Positions 14,660 through 27,155 of a stretch of DNA of 64,000 bases are shown here, piece after piece. The DNA comes from Flaccisagitta enflata (Eukaryota; Chaetognatha; Sagittoidea; Aphragmophora). The stretch's first letter is position 1. Every line of letters starts with the position of its first letter. The notes under the pieces are model-generated. The model saw only the letters and a list, made by a program, of their open reading frames with translations. It was not told where the DNA came from and did no database searches. The stretch covers positions 26,226,001-26,290,000 of the forward strand of contig OZ231126.1 in NCBI GenBank assembly GCA_965153355.1. The letters are read 5' to 3'. A program made the translations under genes and the position numbers.

Positions 14660-15770
14660 ATTTATTTCTGTTTTTACGGAGAAAAACTGGATATGTTTTC
14701 ACTTTTCTGTTAACTATCCCAGAGTGAAAACCCTCACTACATTTTTTTATCCTTTTTAATGGATAAAATTGGATATGTTTTTATTTTTCTGATAACTATC
14801 CCAGAGTAAAAACCCTCCCTACGTTTTCTTTTTCTTTTTTAATGGATAAAATTGAATATGTTTTCATTTTTCTGTTAACTATCCCAGAGTGAAAACCCTC
14901 CCTTCTTTTTTCTTTCTTTTTTAATGGATAAAACTGGATATGTTTTCATTTTTCTGTTAACAACCCCAGAGTGAAAACCCTCCCTTCTTTTTTTTCTTTT
15001 TTGATGGATAAAACTGGATATGTTTTCATTTTTCTGTTTACAATCCCAGAGTGAAAACCCTCCCTTCTTTTTTTTCTTTTTTTTGATGGATAAAACTGGA
15101 TATGTTTTCATTTTTCTGTTAACAATCCCAGAGTGAAAACCCTCCCTTCTTTTTTTTCTTTTTTAATGGATAAAACTGGATATGTTTTCGTTTTTCTGTT
15201 AACTATCCCAGAGTGAAAACCCTCCCTTCTTTTTTTTTCTTTTTTGATGGATAAAACTGGATATGATTTCATTTTTCTGTTAACAATCCCAGAGTGAAAA
15301 CCCTCCCTTCTTTTTTTTTCTTTTTTGATGGATAAAACTGGATATGTTTTCATTTTTCTGTTAACAATCCCAGAGTGAAAACCCTCCCTTCTTTTTTTTC
15401 TTTTTTAATGGATAAAACTGGATATGTTTTCGTTTTTCTGTTAACAATCCCAGAGTGAAAACCCTCCCTTCTTTTTTTTTTTTTTTTTTAATGGATAAAA
15501 CTGGATATGTTTTCGTTTTTCTGTTAACTATCCCAGAGTGAAAACCCTCCCTTCTTTTTTTTTCTTTTTTATTTAATGGATAAAACTGGAAATGTTTTCA
15601 TTTTTCTGTAAACAATCCCAGAGTGAAAACCCTCCCTTCTTTTTTTTTCTTTTTTAACGGATAAAACTGGATATGTTTTCGTTTTTCTGTTAACAATCCC
15701 AGAGTGAAAACCCTCCCTTCTTTTTTTTTTCTTTTTTAATGGATAAAACTGGATATGTTTGCATCGGCGA
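14660..15770. repeat. 78-83 nt tandem repeat, about 14 copies
   Basis: Each unit holds ATGGATAAAACTGGATATG, TTTTTCTGTTAAC, ATCCCAGAGTGAAAACCCTC and a variable T-tract that accounts for the length differences. Confidence 0.92.
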
Positions 15771-15899
15771 GCGAGTTGCACAAGTTTATCCTTCGCCTGT
15801 CCGAGGCGAATATTAAGTAGGACCGCCCCAAAATCACGGCGATGGCGAAACGAAACGATGGATGGGCCCATGAACTGAGGAACACAGAGGTACATGGGC

Positions 15900-16450
15900 T
15901 GGATGGGAATTGAACACTAAGGAATGGACAGATGTATATGGGCTGCAAAAAGAATGAACACCGAGGAATGGACAGATGCATACGGGCTAGATTGAGAATG
16001 AACACCAAGGAATGGACAGATGTGTATGGGCTGAATGGAGAATGAACACCAAGGAATGGACTGATGCATACTGGCTGAGTCGTGAATGAACTCCAAGAAA
16101 TGGACAGATGTATACGGGCTGGATTGGGAATGAACACCAAGGAATAGACAGATGTATACGGGCTGAGTCGTGAATGAACACCAAGGAATAGACAGATGTA
16201 TATGGGCTGGATTGGGAATGAACACCAAGGAATAGACAGATGTATACCAGCTGGATTGGGAATGAACACCAAGGAATAGAACGATGTATACGGGCTGAGT
16301 CGTGAATGAACACCAAGGTATGGACAGATGTATACGGGCTGGATTGGGAATGAACTCCAAGGACGGGAGAAAGTAAACGCCAAGGAATGGATATTTATGG
16401 GCTTGAAAAGGAATGAACGCCAAGGAATGGACAGATGCATACACTTTAAA
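15900..16450. repeat. 45-nt tandem repeat, about 12 copies
   Basis: Units of GGAATGGACAGATGTATACG with GGCTGGATTGGGAATGAACA; 45 nt is a multiple of three, so three minus-strand frames stay open, which mimics a gene. Confidence 0.9.
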
Positions 16451-16768
16451 GAAGGAGAAATGGGAAATGGACTGGGTTACGGACTGAAAAGAAAATGAAC
16501 GCCATATAAAGGACAGATTGATAAACTGGGGAAAGAAAGAATGACAATACAGCCATATCCGCGGACTAAGAAGATAATTATTTCCGATGTATATAAAATG
16601 TATAGAGGAAAAACGCCATAGCGGATTGATGGAGCGGAAAGAGGCTGAAATTGAGGAAGCAACGAAAGGAGATGAATATGGCCACGAATGACCACATATG
16701 GCCAGGATGACCAGGGTTGACCATATATGACCTTGATTACCAATTGAAATAAAAGAGTATCAGAAGTA

Positions 16769-16840
16769 CAGTTGAACCCCGCAATTGTGGATGTCAAGGG
16801 ACCAACGAATGTTATTTGTCAAAGGCGTATCTCTACTATT
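16769..16840 (+). mobile_element. single Tc1/pogo-like terminal sequence
   Basis: TA followed by CAGTTGAACCCCGCAATTGT resembles the ends of pogo/Tigger-type transposons. No matching inverted end was found to the right, so this would be a truncated or solo end. Confidence 0.3.
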
Positions 16841-17067
16841 GCCAATATGGAGAAAAAAAGACAAAAGAATTGACATAATGGGATCAAAGTTTTACTTTCA
16901 GTACATGCGGACTTTCATTACTTTTGGATCCTTTATAGCAGGGTGTACCTGTATCATTGGGGTCATTGGTCAAGCTAATTGTACGGTGCAAACATTTACC
17001 ATATTGATCGAATATTGAAAGTAAGATCCAAAAATAGCATCTACTTTATGGTTGCTGCTAGGAAGTA

Positions 17068-17646
17068 CAGTATGTTTATTCTCAAATGAAACGAAAGATG
17101 ACAGCATAAATCCTAAATGAATTGAGTAAATCAAATTTTGAAAAAAGTTCCTGAAAGAGTATGGTCTGGCAATTGTTTGTGCCAAATCTTAGCCTTAGAT
17201 CTCAATTAGTCTAGCTTCATTCCGCATTTGAAGCAAAATTGTAAAAATCACAATATCTCTTTATTTTCTTCTATTTTCAGTCCAAAAAAAATTGTTTTTT
17301 GAGATTTTTTAGTTAATTTGAACCAGTAAGCAAGAAAAACCTTATCTGCTATCAGAAATACCACATACATTGCCTGTTGAGATAAAGAATTACCATTTCT
17401 GTTGAAAAAATAGCAAAATTTAAAAATTTCACCTTTTGTCTCCAGTGGGAAATAGTAACAAATAACAATTCATGTTTTATCTTCAAATGCAGATTGAAGC
17501 TAAACTATTTGACCCCAAAGGCTAAGATTTTGCACAAATAAATGCCAGAACATACTCTTTCAGGAACTTTTTTCGGAATTTGATTATCTCAATTCGTTTT
17601 GGATTTATGCCGTCATCTTTCGTTTCATTTGAGAATAAACATACTG
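17068..17646. mobile_element. TA-flanked MITE, long inverted repeats
   Basis: The left end CAGTATGTTTATTCTCAAAT is matched by the reverse complement of the right end; the similarity continues for about 140 nt per arm. TA flanks both ends (17066-17067, 17647-17648). TIRs starting CAGT plus a TA duplication are typical of Tc1/mariner-derived MITEs. The 579-nt element has no coding capacity. Confidence 0.82.
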
Positions 17647-17649
17647 TAA

Positions 17650-18195
17650 GACTAGACACGTTTCTCGCCTTATTCTCATGAGTTACTAGATTTCCATTTT
17701 TTATTGTTTTCCCAAAACACCCCAGAGCATTATTGAAAAATGTAAGTAGAGTGAGTCAACTTAAAGAACCAGGAGAACTAGTAGGAAAAGGCCAATTTTC
17801 TAATTTTTTAGTACACTTTATATATTTTTTTCTTCATGTCACCTTTTTCTCGCTTTTCTTCCCTTTCCCCAATTTTTAACCATTTTGTATAAAATGTAGA
17901 GAGAAAGCCGAAAGTCTGGTTGTTCCTGCTCACTGCACCCACTAACTTTCATTCTCCCTGGTCCTTCTCTAATTCCTTCTCATGTTCCTCCTCATGCTCG
18001 AAAATCTCGGAACTTGCCCTCGAGTCCCCCCCTCCCTCCTTCTTTGCCCCCGACGCCGCGGTATTAACATGAATTCATGGAAAGTCATAAATATAAAAGG
18101 ATTTTTTGACGCATACATGTAATATATTCCCTACGTCGTCCGACGGCCTGGAACGTCCGGACAAGTTAAAGTTGAAGGAGAGTCTAAGACCCTTT
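17650..18195. other. gene-free stretch
   Basis: No supported gene. AT-rich to about 17900, then C/T-rich. Confidence 0.45.
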
Positions 18196-18196
18196 C

Positions 18197-18304
<108 letters not shown>

Positions 18305-19512
18305 TACTATTCTATCTTGACCCTCTCTGGCACCCTCTTTTTCTTCTCTTATTCTTCTTCTATCCTTTTTTCTTCATCATCTTCTACTTATTCTCCTTCT
18401 TCTTCTACTTATTCTCCTTCTTCTTCTTCTTACTCTTCTTTTACTCCTTCTATAGCTACTCCTCTACCTTCTTGCTCTTCTTCTCCTTCATTATCTTATT
18501 ACTGATGATTTGCACAAATCTCCTCTTCGATTGAGTTCTCATCAAGAGTCCGTTTCATTGTCATACATACTAATCAGCGATGGGAGATGAATGCGCCGAA
18601 TGGGCGATCGTTTTGGAAGAAGGGAAATATGGGCGGTGGGGGGGGGGGGAAGTAAGGCGCTTGAAAGTAGGGGTCATGGGCTATTCAATCTCATAAAGGG
18701 AGAAGTATCAGGCTGTCATTCTTACTGAACATGATTTCAGAACAGGGTTTGCTGCATCTAGGAATGACAGCCGAACACTTTTACCACTTTGAGACTGAAC
18801 TTCCTGTAGGATTGGAGAAAAACGTTTTTGACCTGACAAACGCATCGTGGGGAAATGGTAAGAGGCACAAAGATTAAGTGGTAAAAATCACGCCCGATCA
18901 TCGGACCAACTAACATGGGAGAGTGTAGAGATGTGCTCATGCCACTTGAAACAAAGATGAAATTGAACCGCACTGAGTGATAATGCACAACCAACAAACA
19001 AAATATAAGAAATTAAAGTAACAAACAGACAAACTAACAAACAAATCGAAGAGTTTAGGAGTGCAAGTTTTCAGAAAAGGTTTCGCCCTCTTCAACACAG
19101 AACTCCGGTTGATTAGCACTTTTCCCAATCTCTGGATCGATTTTGTGTTCAGAATATTTTACCTCATAACACGGGTAGAGCAAAGAGAAAAGAGGGAAAA
19201 ACAAATCCTGTAAAATGGAATGAGAGAAAGAGAGAAGAAAAAAAAAGAAGAAGAAAAAAAAAACGATGAAAAATGAAGGCGATGGAAATGAGAAATGAAA
19301 ATTCTTTGCAGGCACCAGAGAGGAGGGATGATGTCGGCCGTTCGTTGCTTAGTTTTATGAGCTGACTAAGTGCTTATCATGTCCCTCTTGACGAGCCCGA
19401 GGAAAGTGAAATAAAAAAGAGACCTCCTTTACCACAAATTTGGCAGGGGCGCTAGGAAGAGTTATGGGTGGAGGGCTTTGAGGTATTGGAAAGTGTGATG
19501 CCTGATTTTGCT

Positions 19513-19913
<401 letters not shown>

Positions 19914-20170
19914 CGAAGAAGAAAACCAAAAGAAGAACAAGGAGAACGGCGAAGAGTGTTTAGAATAAATTGAAAAGGAGTCCCAAAAATGGAAGGGTAT
20001 TTAGCATTACAGCGGAGAACAAGAAGGCTCATGGGACAATGAGATGCCGACAGCCAACCGAGCTCAGATGAAAAATGGAATTTGAATTTTTGGGGTCGGA
20101 AAATGCAAAAAAACGGAATTCGGGCGAGAAAAAGAGAATAAAATCGGAGACCCGCGAAATTGGCCGCTCA

Positions 20171-20288
<118 letters not shown>

Positions 20289-21229
20289 TGACAACCTCAC
20301 CCTTACCCGTGGGCCGTGGTCGTGTGCGAAGAATCTACCCCCTCCCCCTCCTTTTCAAGTTATTCATTTGTGAGGGGGGAATTACATATCCCTTTAATTT
20401 TCGCCTTATCTCCCATTTTGACTTCACCACAAACCAACGTCGTTCTTTTCTTGTCTACTTGGTACATACCATAATTAGTCCTCTCCTACCCTCTTCGATC
20501 CAAACATCATCAACACCTCTTTTCACATCTTGCTCGTATCTATCTTTTTCATTAGTCATCTTCTCTCAAACGCATCTTATCAAAGTTCATTCATGTTTTC
20601 AGTAACCTTCGGTCTTTTCAGGTTTCACACCTTCAATTTGTGGTAGATCGAGAGCTAACTAACACACGCTTTCCTTCGCCTCTGGCCCAGACAGTCTCCT
20701 GTTACTGTCAATCAACTATGATGGGTGTTCCTCGCTTCTGTCATCTTGACTCGTGTTTTCTCACCACACATTTCGTCTGATACCCTAGCCTCCAGCCACC
20801 CAGTGCGTGCACTGCTAGAGACATCTTCTTTACGTATCTCCACTACGTAAATTCATGCTCCTTTAGACTGATATCGCCTAATTGTTGTTATTCAAACCGC
20901 TCTCTTGCTCCTCTGATTTGTGCAGTCCTGTTTTCATCTCAAATCTAGTGTTGTTACCCCTCTCACAACCTTTCTTCCCCCTTATGGCCTCTCTTCCTGA
21001 TTTTACGCCATGTTTAGCCTCGCCTTTCAGTTCAAATCCCCTTACTATCGCGTATCAACCCCTGATTTTTTTATTTTATTTTGTCATTGTTCCCCCCCCC
21101 TCTTTTCGAATCCCTCGCGATGTGACCTCTTGTTTGGTGTTTCACATTCCTCACCCTCCGCCCTACTCCTCCCGCTTTGCCTCTCCCTCTCCCTACCTCC
21201 CCCTCCCTCGCTCCCTTTCCCCGTCCCTC

Positions 21230-21945
21230 CATCTCCCCCCTCGATTTCACCCCTTGTTTGGTGTTCCACACTCCTCACCTCCCGCTACCCCCCTCCCCCT
21301 TCTTCTCCCCCCTCGATTTCACCTCTTGTTTGGTGTTCTACCTCCCCACCTCCCGCTACCCCCCCCTCCCCCTTCTTCTCCCCCCTCGATTTCACCTCTT
21401 GTTTGATGTTTCACACTCCTCACCTCCTGTTACACTCCCCCTCCCCCCCTTCCTCCATCTCCCCCCTCGATTTCACCTCTTGTTTGGTGTTTCACACTCC
21501 TCACCTCCCGCTACCCCCCCCCATCCCCCTTCTTCTCCCCCCTCGATTTCACCTCTTGTTTGGTGTTCTACACTCCTCACCTCCCGCTACCCCCCCCCCT
21601 CCCCCTTCTTCTCCCCCCTCGATTTCACCTCTTGTTTGGTGTTTCACACTCCTCACCTCCCGCTACCCCCCCCCTCCCCCTTCTTCTCCCCCCTCGATTT
21701 CACCTCTTGTTTGGTGTTTCACACTCCTCACCTCCCGCTACCCCCCCTCCCTCTCCTTCTCCCCCCTCGATTTCACCTCTTGTTTGGTGTTTCACACTCC
21801 TCACCTCCCTACCCCCCCTCCCCCTTCTTCCCCCCTCGATTTCACCTCTTGTTTGGTGTTTCACACTCCTCACCTCCCGCTACCCCCCCTCCCCCCTCTT
21901 CTCCCCCCTCGATTTCACCTCTTGTTTGGTGTTCCGACCTCCCGC
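21230..21945. repeat. 62-64 nt tandem repeat, about 11 copies
   Basis: Units of CCCCCCTCGATTTCACCTCT, TGTTTGGTGTTTCACACTCC and TCACCTCCCGCTACCCCC; copies differ mainly in C-run length. Confidence 0.92.
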
Positions 21946-22004
21946 GTTAAATCTTGTCACAAATGAGTCGAAATCAGTTTTAAAGCCTTCTCTCGGCGAG
22001 AATC

Positions 22005-22235
22005 GAGTTCACCTCCGACACAGCGGATAAAATCATCGCGGCCGACGCGTCCAAGGCCGACATCGAGGCTCACCTCCGACACCGCGGCTAAAACCATCGA
22101 GGCCAACATTGTGATTTACCTTTAGCACCACGAATGAAACCATCGAGGCCAACCTCTTAGCTTACCCCGACACCGCGGCTGAGATTACCGAGGCCAACAT
22201 CGAAGCTGGCCTCGGACATTGCGGCTAAATCCATT
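22005..22235. repeat. degenerate 50-nt minisatellite
   Basis: Units of GAGGCCAACATCGAAGCT and ACCTCCGACACCGCGGCTAA, about four to five copies. Confidence 0.75.
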
Positions 22236-22748
22236 TTCTAATTGCCGATTTAATTCTCTGCAGACTGACGTTTTTTAATCTCTTGGCTTTTGATTTTTAC
22301 TTGCCAACAGCGAGGAGAGAGATGAGGTTACAGACAGTTGAAAACCTTCAAATCAGGGAGTGAGATGTTCTTATCCAGTTCGAGTAAGATTGTCAAATAC
22401 TGAAAAACAAAAAAAGACTTGGAAAGAAGTGAACTTGGAATTTGATTTGCTCAACAGCAAGGCTGATTTTTGTTTGGTTTTTGTGCTGTGGGGGTTGGGG
22501 GTGTGTTTTGTCTATTTAATTGTTTTGTTTATTTTTTCTTTTGTTTGTTTGTTTGTCAGTTTATTTCCTCGTTAATTTGTTTGTTTGTTTGTTTGTTTGA
22601 AAGTGTCCGTTTCATTTCGTGATCAATTTTCAAAGAAGTCAGAGATAGGTGTTTTCCTTTCTTTAGCTTCACCCTTTCTTCTCAGCGGTTGTTTTTATGG
22701 GGAAGGGTGGAGTTGGTTTATTCTTCACTTTTTTATTCAATCTTCTTT

Positions 22749-22752
<4 letters not shown>

Positions 22753-22810
<58 letters not shown>
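22753..22810. repeat. (CT)n microsatellite
   Basis: About 29 CT units; a GACGCTGACGGCGGCGGCGG minisatellite follows at 22910-22985. Confidence 0.95.
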
Positions 22811-22813
<3 letters not shown>

Positions 22814-23039
22814 CCAAATACAAGAGGAGCGAAAACATGAATAATGAATATCGCTGTGAAATTTTTGCGCCAAGCCAAGAATTCGGCCGTCAGTTGAGGC
22901 GGGCCTCGGCTGACGCTGACGCTGACGGCGGCGGCGGCGGCGGCAACAGCGGCGGCAACAGCGACGGCAACAGCGGCGGCAGCTGACAAGAAAAAAAAGA
23001 GAACGCGAAAGAAAAAAAAAGGAGAAGAAGAAATTAAAA

Positions 23040-23145
23040 ATGCAAAATCCAATTTTATTTCGCGAACGGGGTTCGAACTCGCGACCTTAGAAAATCCATT
23101 ATTCATTTCAACCCTACTCTTTCCATTTTTATGCACCGCTCGTAA
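23040..23145 (-). other. tRNA-like B-box remnant (SINE or tRNA pseudogene?)
   Basis: The minus strand reads GGTCGCGAGTTCGAACCCCG over about 23086-23067, containing an RNA polymerase III B-box-like GTTCGAACC and an imperfect T-arm stem. Upstream, no convincing acceptor stem or A box closes a cloverleaf. A decayed tRNA-derived element is the simplest reading. Confidence 0.25.
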
Positions 23146-23392
23146 TAGAAAAGGTCGACAACGCCGATTTCTTTTTTCTTATTAACTTCTTGTTTTTTAT
23201 TTGTTATTTTGTTTCTTTTAGAAAATATAAGAGAGAAAGAGAGAGAGAGGAAGGCAAGAAAGAAAAGACTAGGCACTGACATATAGACGGACAGATAGAC
23301 AGACAGACAGACAGAAAAACAGTCATAGAAAGTAGTTTTAGACACACAAGGAGAGGACAGACAGACGGAGAAAGAATCGGGAATTGATATTT

Positions 23393-23539
<147 letters not shown>

Positions 23540-25009
23540 GAGAGTAAAAAATTGAACCGACAAAAAGACAAGAACAGAGACAGAGACTAAGAAAGAGACA
23601 GACACAAAGATATGGAGAGACAGAGACAGAGACAATTGTGTTTTTGCTGCGTGTTAAATTCACTTTGTGCCAGGGGAATTTCCTCGGATTTCAGATTTTC
23701 AGATGCAGTTGGCAGAGATGGCATTTTATATTCTCTGCTTTGCTTTGCTTTGCTTTTTCTTTTTTTTTTTCTTTTGTATCTTTTCTTTTGATATTTTTTT
23801 CTTTCTGTCATTCTCTCTGTCTCAACTGACAGGATATTAAAATGAAAATACTGGAAATCCACTCCATCGCAACGCTTAAAGATACGGGTTTTTTTTTTTT
23901 GTTGTTGTTGTTTTGTTTTGTTTTTCTTTTTTGTTTTCTATTCTTTCATCCGTCCTTGGAATAAATAGACACATTGCAAAGGCATTAAAAACACCACAAG
24001 CATCATGAAATGATTCATCCTTCAGTGTTAAGTTGGTAAAAAGTTGTAAAAGTCTTTTTTTCAAATAGTGCGCCCTCTTAGTTCTTAGTCCGCGCAACAA
24101 TCGATACCCCAACCCACCACTTGTCCGATCATGTCCGCATCCGTAATTTGTCCTCTCACCCTCAATGTCCTCTCACTTGTATGCCCGTTGTAATTGTTAA
24201 TTCGTTGACGCAGAAAAAAACTCAGCAATTCTCTTCTCTCCTTTTTTTCGCTTCATTTTTTTCTACTCCTTTTTTTTCCTTTTTTTTTTTTTTTTGCCTC
24301 CCTTGAGATTTGATAAAAAAGTCGATGTCCGCCGTCTAACGAATCCAATAAATCCAATTTCGCGCCATCATGTCGTTGTCCTTTCTGTTATCCTTTCTGT
24401 TGTCCTTCTGTTGTTTCGTATTGTCCCGTAGTTGTCCTGTTGTTGTTGCGCTGTCATTGGCTTGCATTGTCCTGTCGATGTCCCGCTTTGTCCCACTTTG
24501 TCTTTCATACTCATCCGGCTCCAACCACCTTCTCAATTCACTACGTCCATTCGATTGGCTTCACTCCATTACTCTGTCTCCGTTTGCTTTCGTCATCTTG
24601 TCCTTTCCTTCGTTTCCTTCTTTGGCTTCGCCACTCATCATTTCACTCGCATTCTCGGTTCTACAGCGCATTCTCTTCAACTCGCCACATTGCATTGCCG
24701 CGTTACTGACCGGCTTTTTCTCCCTTGATTTCTTGATCCTCTTCAGTTTGTGTGAATTTAGTTTTCCCTCGTCTATCCACCCTCCCTTCCTCTTCCCCCC
24801 AGTTTTCTTCCCACTTTCCCTCTCTTCCTCACCTCTCTTTCCCTACCTACGCCAAAACCATACATGATCCTGTATCCCACATTTCCCATTCCATCTTATC
24901 CTCCTTTTCTACTCCAAACTCCCATCTCCCTTCCTCCAAATCCCAACTCTCATTCCTCGTTCTCATGGTCAGTCTAACCTCGAATAGATGGCGTCCCACG
25001 TCTGACAGC

Positions 25010-25330
25010 GTGGCGGCGGCGACGGCGATGGCGACGAAGCGACAGCGGCAACGAAGGCGGCGTCCAACGGCGGCGTCCAAGAGCGACGCCCAACGGCGCC
25101 CGACGGCGTCCAACCACTCATGCATTTTTCTTTAGATTGACTTTGACAACTAAAAAGCCATTTGACAACTTCCATCGCTGTCGCTGCTGTCTGCCGTAAC
25201 GGACTCTCCCGCAACGGACTCTGCCGCCTCGGACTCTACCGATACGGACTCTGCCGCCTCGGACTCTGTCGCCTCGCACTCTGCCACTACGGACTCTACC
25301 GCTACAGACTCTAAGCCGCTTCAGATTACA
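25010..25330. repeat. GGCGGCGTCCAACG and GGACTCTGCCGCCTC minisatellites
   Basis: Two GC-rich tandem runs: about 25015-25110 (GGCGACGGCGATGGC-type and GGCGTCCAACG) and 25198-25330 (15-18 nt CGGACTCTGCCGCCT units). Confidence 0.7.
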
Positions 25331-25470
25331 TGCCGCTTCAGACTCGATATCATTCCAAACCTTATGCGCATCTCTAAGGAGATTAGAGAAACTAATGAAA
25401 TGATAAATGTCAAAATGATAGAAAAAAAAGTTGCGAAAGCGTGACTCAATATATCAAAAATACAGTCCTC

Positions 25471-25715
25471 TTTTTAGATGCGTCCTCGCATCTCTATAAG
25501 AGGGTTTGTCCGTCCGTCCGTCCGTCGGTCGGTCCGTCCGTCGGTCCGTCCGTCGGTCGGTCGGTCGGTCCGTTACGCCTGTGCAAAAACCATGTTTTTC
25601 GGCTTTTTAGATGCGTCCTCGCATCTCTATAAGAGGGTTTGTCCGTCCGTCCGTCGGTCCGTCGGTCGGTCCGTCCGTCCGTCCGTCGGTCGATCCGTTA
25701 CGCCTGTGCAAAAAC
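25471..25715 (-). repeat. two tandem hairpin-ended repeat copies
   Basis: A unit of about 131 nt is present twice (25471-25590 and 25604-25715). Each on the minus strand has GGTTTTTGCACAGGCGTAAC, a (GGAC/CGAC)n run, CCCTCTTATAG and hairpin AGATGCG-AGGA-CGCATCT then AAAAA. The 5' hairpin is missing. Confidence 0.78.
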
Positions 25716-26108
25716 CGCGTTTCTCGGCTGTTTTTGGCCACGGTGAGATCCTACACTGAAACAAATGATCAACCAGCATGTTTTGAGAGCCTCCTCTATT
25801 ACTCAATCATTTCACCCGTCTGTTCGTCCATCTGTCTCTCCGTATATGTCACATGATCAATACACGCAGAGACACAGTCCGGACGCATCTTTGCCCGGTC
25901 GGGCTTGTTCGTATTTCAAGTCGAACAAAAATATTTTATTGGACTGCTTCGGATGTTGCACACTACTACATCCAAACCAGGTTTTAGACTCTAGAATTGT
26001 CGAAGCCCTTCAGCAAAAAAAGCCCTCAGGATATACATGTTGATTGCTTCATCTTAAACTCCTCCCTCTCCCCACCCCCCCCCCTTTTTTTTTCTGTTTC
26101 ACTTTCAG

Positions 26109-26468
26109 ATTTTTCGACCTCTCCTTCATCTTTACGTCGGTGGACAAATCCGTCTTCACTCCATCAATGGATCCAACATCAAGTCAAAGATTTCATTGAG
26201 CTTAGCTCAAGTCACGCAGCTCATCAGACCCAACTCATCTAGCTCAGGTTGTGACATCGAATTCATCAAGCTCAATGAGCAGGACTCAACTCTTAAAGAT
26301 CGTGGCCTCGTTCCATGGCTTCCAACTAACTCGACTCGTTTCGTCGGATCTATGACCAGGACTATGGCCCATCCTCACTCCCGATTTCAACGACTTTACC
26401 GCGATTCACGTAACTCTGCTCAACGCCGATCTTCTCGGCCCTCTTTACCTTCCCCATTTTTGAAATAA
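26109..26468 (+). CDS. orphan terminal-exon candidate, unknown product
   Basis: A long pyrimidine tract and TTTCAG end at 26108; the frame then stays open for 119 codons to TAA. It codes IFRPLLHLYVGGQIRLHSIN, later DIEFIKLNEQDSTLKDRGLV, then an Arg/Ser-rich C-terminus. It is not low-complexity, unlike most open frames here. Not recognised; it might be a terminal exon, a decayed gene or a transposon remnant. No upstream partner exon was identified. Confidence 0.3.
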   Translation: MFRPLLHLYVGGQIRLHSINGSNIKSKISLSLAQVTQLIRPNSSSSGCDIEFIKLNEQDSTLKDRGLVPWLPTNSTRFVGSMTRTMAHPHSRFQRLYRDSRNSAQRRSSRPSLPSPFLK

Positions 26469-26585
26469 TTCATCGCCATTTTTAAAATAATTCATCGCCA
26501 TTTTTCTCACGCGCCCACTTGACTCCGAACGAACATTCTTTGTCCGATTGTCCGTGACTATCCATAAATGTCTGTCCGTCGTAAA

Positions 26586-26699
26586 AACAAGGCCAAGTAG
26601 GCCAATAAGCGTGTGGATCGTCGAACGAATGCGTTACCCGATCGACCGACAGACCGACGGAGACAGCCAGTTGTAGAGGTGCTTTGTCGCACCTAAAAA
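26586..26699 (+). repeat. hairpin-ended dispersed repeat, GGCCAAGTAGGCC subfamily
   Basis: Starts ACAAGGCCAAGTAGGCCAAT, contains GTGTGGATCGTCGAACGAAT, a CGAC run, and ends GTTGTAG plus hairpin AGGTGC-TTTGTC-GCACCT then AAAAA. Confidence 0.78.
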
Positions 26700-27039
26700 C
26701 CGCTCTCCAGTCCATCTTTTTTTCTTTTTTTTTTTGTTCCACACCTACAACGTAGACATCATAGTCTCAAAAATCGTTGACGTCGACGATAACTTTGTCG
26801 TGTCCAAAAAAAGTCGCCTCGTCACATCGTCGCATCGTCGCATCGTCGCATCGTCGGATATCGTGACAAATTGTGATAAAAGTTCGTTCTTGTTGTGTGT
26901 CCTTCTTCGTGTGTCAGTGTCCGTGACGAGCCAACGAGATAACGTCTTTTCTTTCCGTATTTCGTGTTTGCGTCCGTCCGTTTCTTCTTTTTTTCTTAAC
27001 TCTTTCCCTTAGATCACAGATAACTCCCGTGGCTCTGTT

Positions 27040-27150
27040 ACCCACTATGTTTGTCCGTCCGTCGATCCGTCGGTAGGTCCGCGTCACTTAGCTCTTTCGT
27101 CACCCAGCTCCCAAGTGCCAGCACGCGACTTGGGTGGCGGTGTAGCCTGT
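27040..27150 (-). repeat. truncated hairpin-ended repeat
   Basis: On the minus strand: CACCCAAGTCGCGTGCTGGC, a CGAC/GGAC run and ACAAACATAGTGGGTAAC, which resembles the copy at 48269-48469 just before its terminal hairpin. The terminal hairpin itself is absent. It abuts the next copy. Confidence 0.5.
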
Positions 27151-27155
27151 TCCGA

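Noticed and set aside
14660-15770. CRISPR-like regular array
   Set aside because: The 78-83 nt units are contiguous tandem repeats without unique spacers, in a eukaryotic context.
15736-16444. Minus-strand frames of 109-234 residues with SIPWCSF repeats
   Set aside because: Three overlapping frames are open only because of the 45-nt minisatellite; no splice or start context.
21010-22030. Plus-strand Pro/Ser-rich frame of 318 residues
   Set aside because: Encoded by the 62-64 nt tandem repeat; copies change frame with C-run length, so the reading is not constrained.
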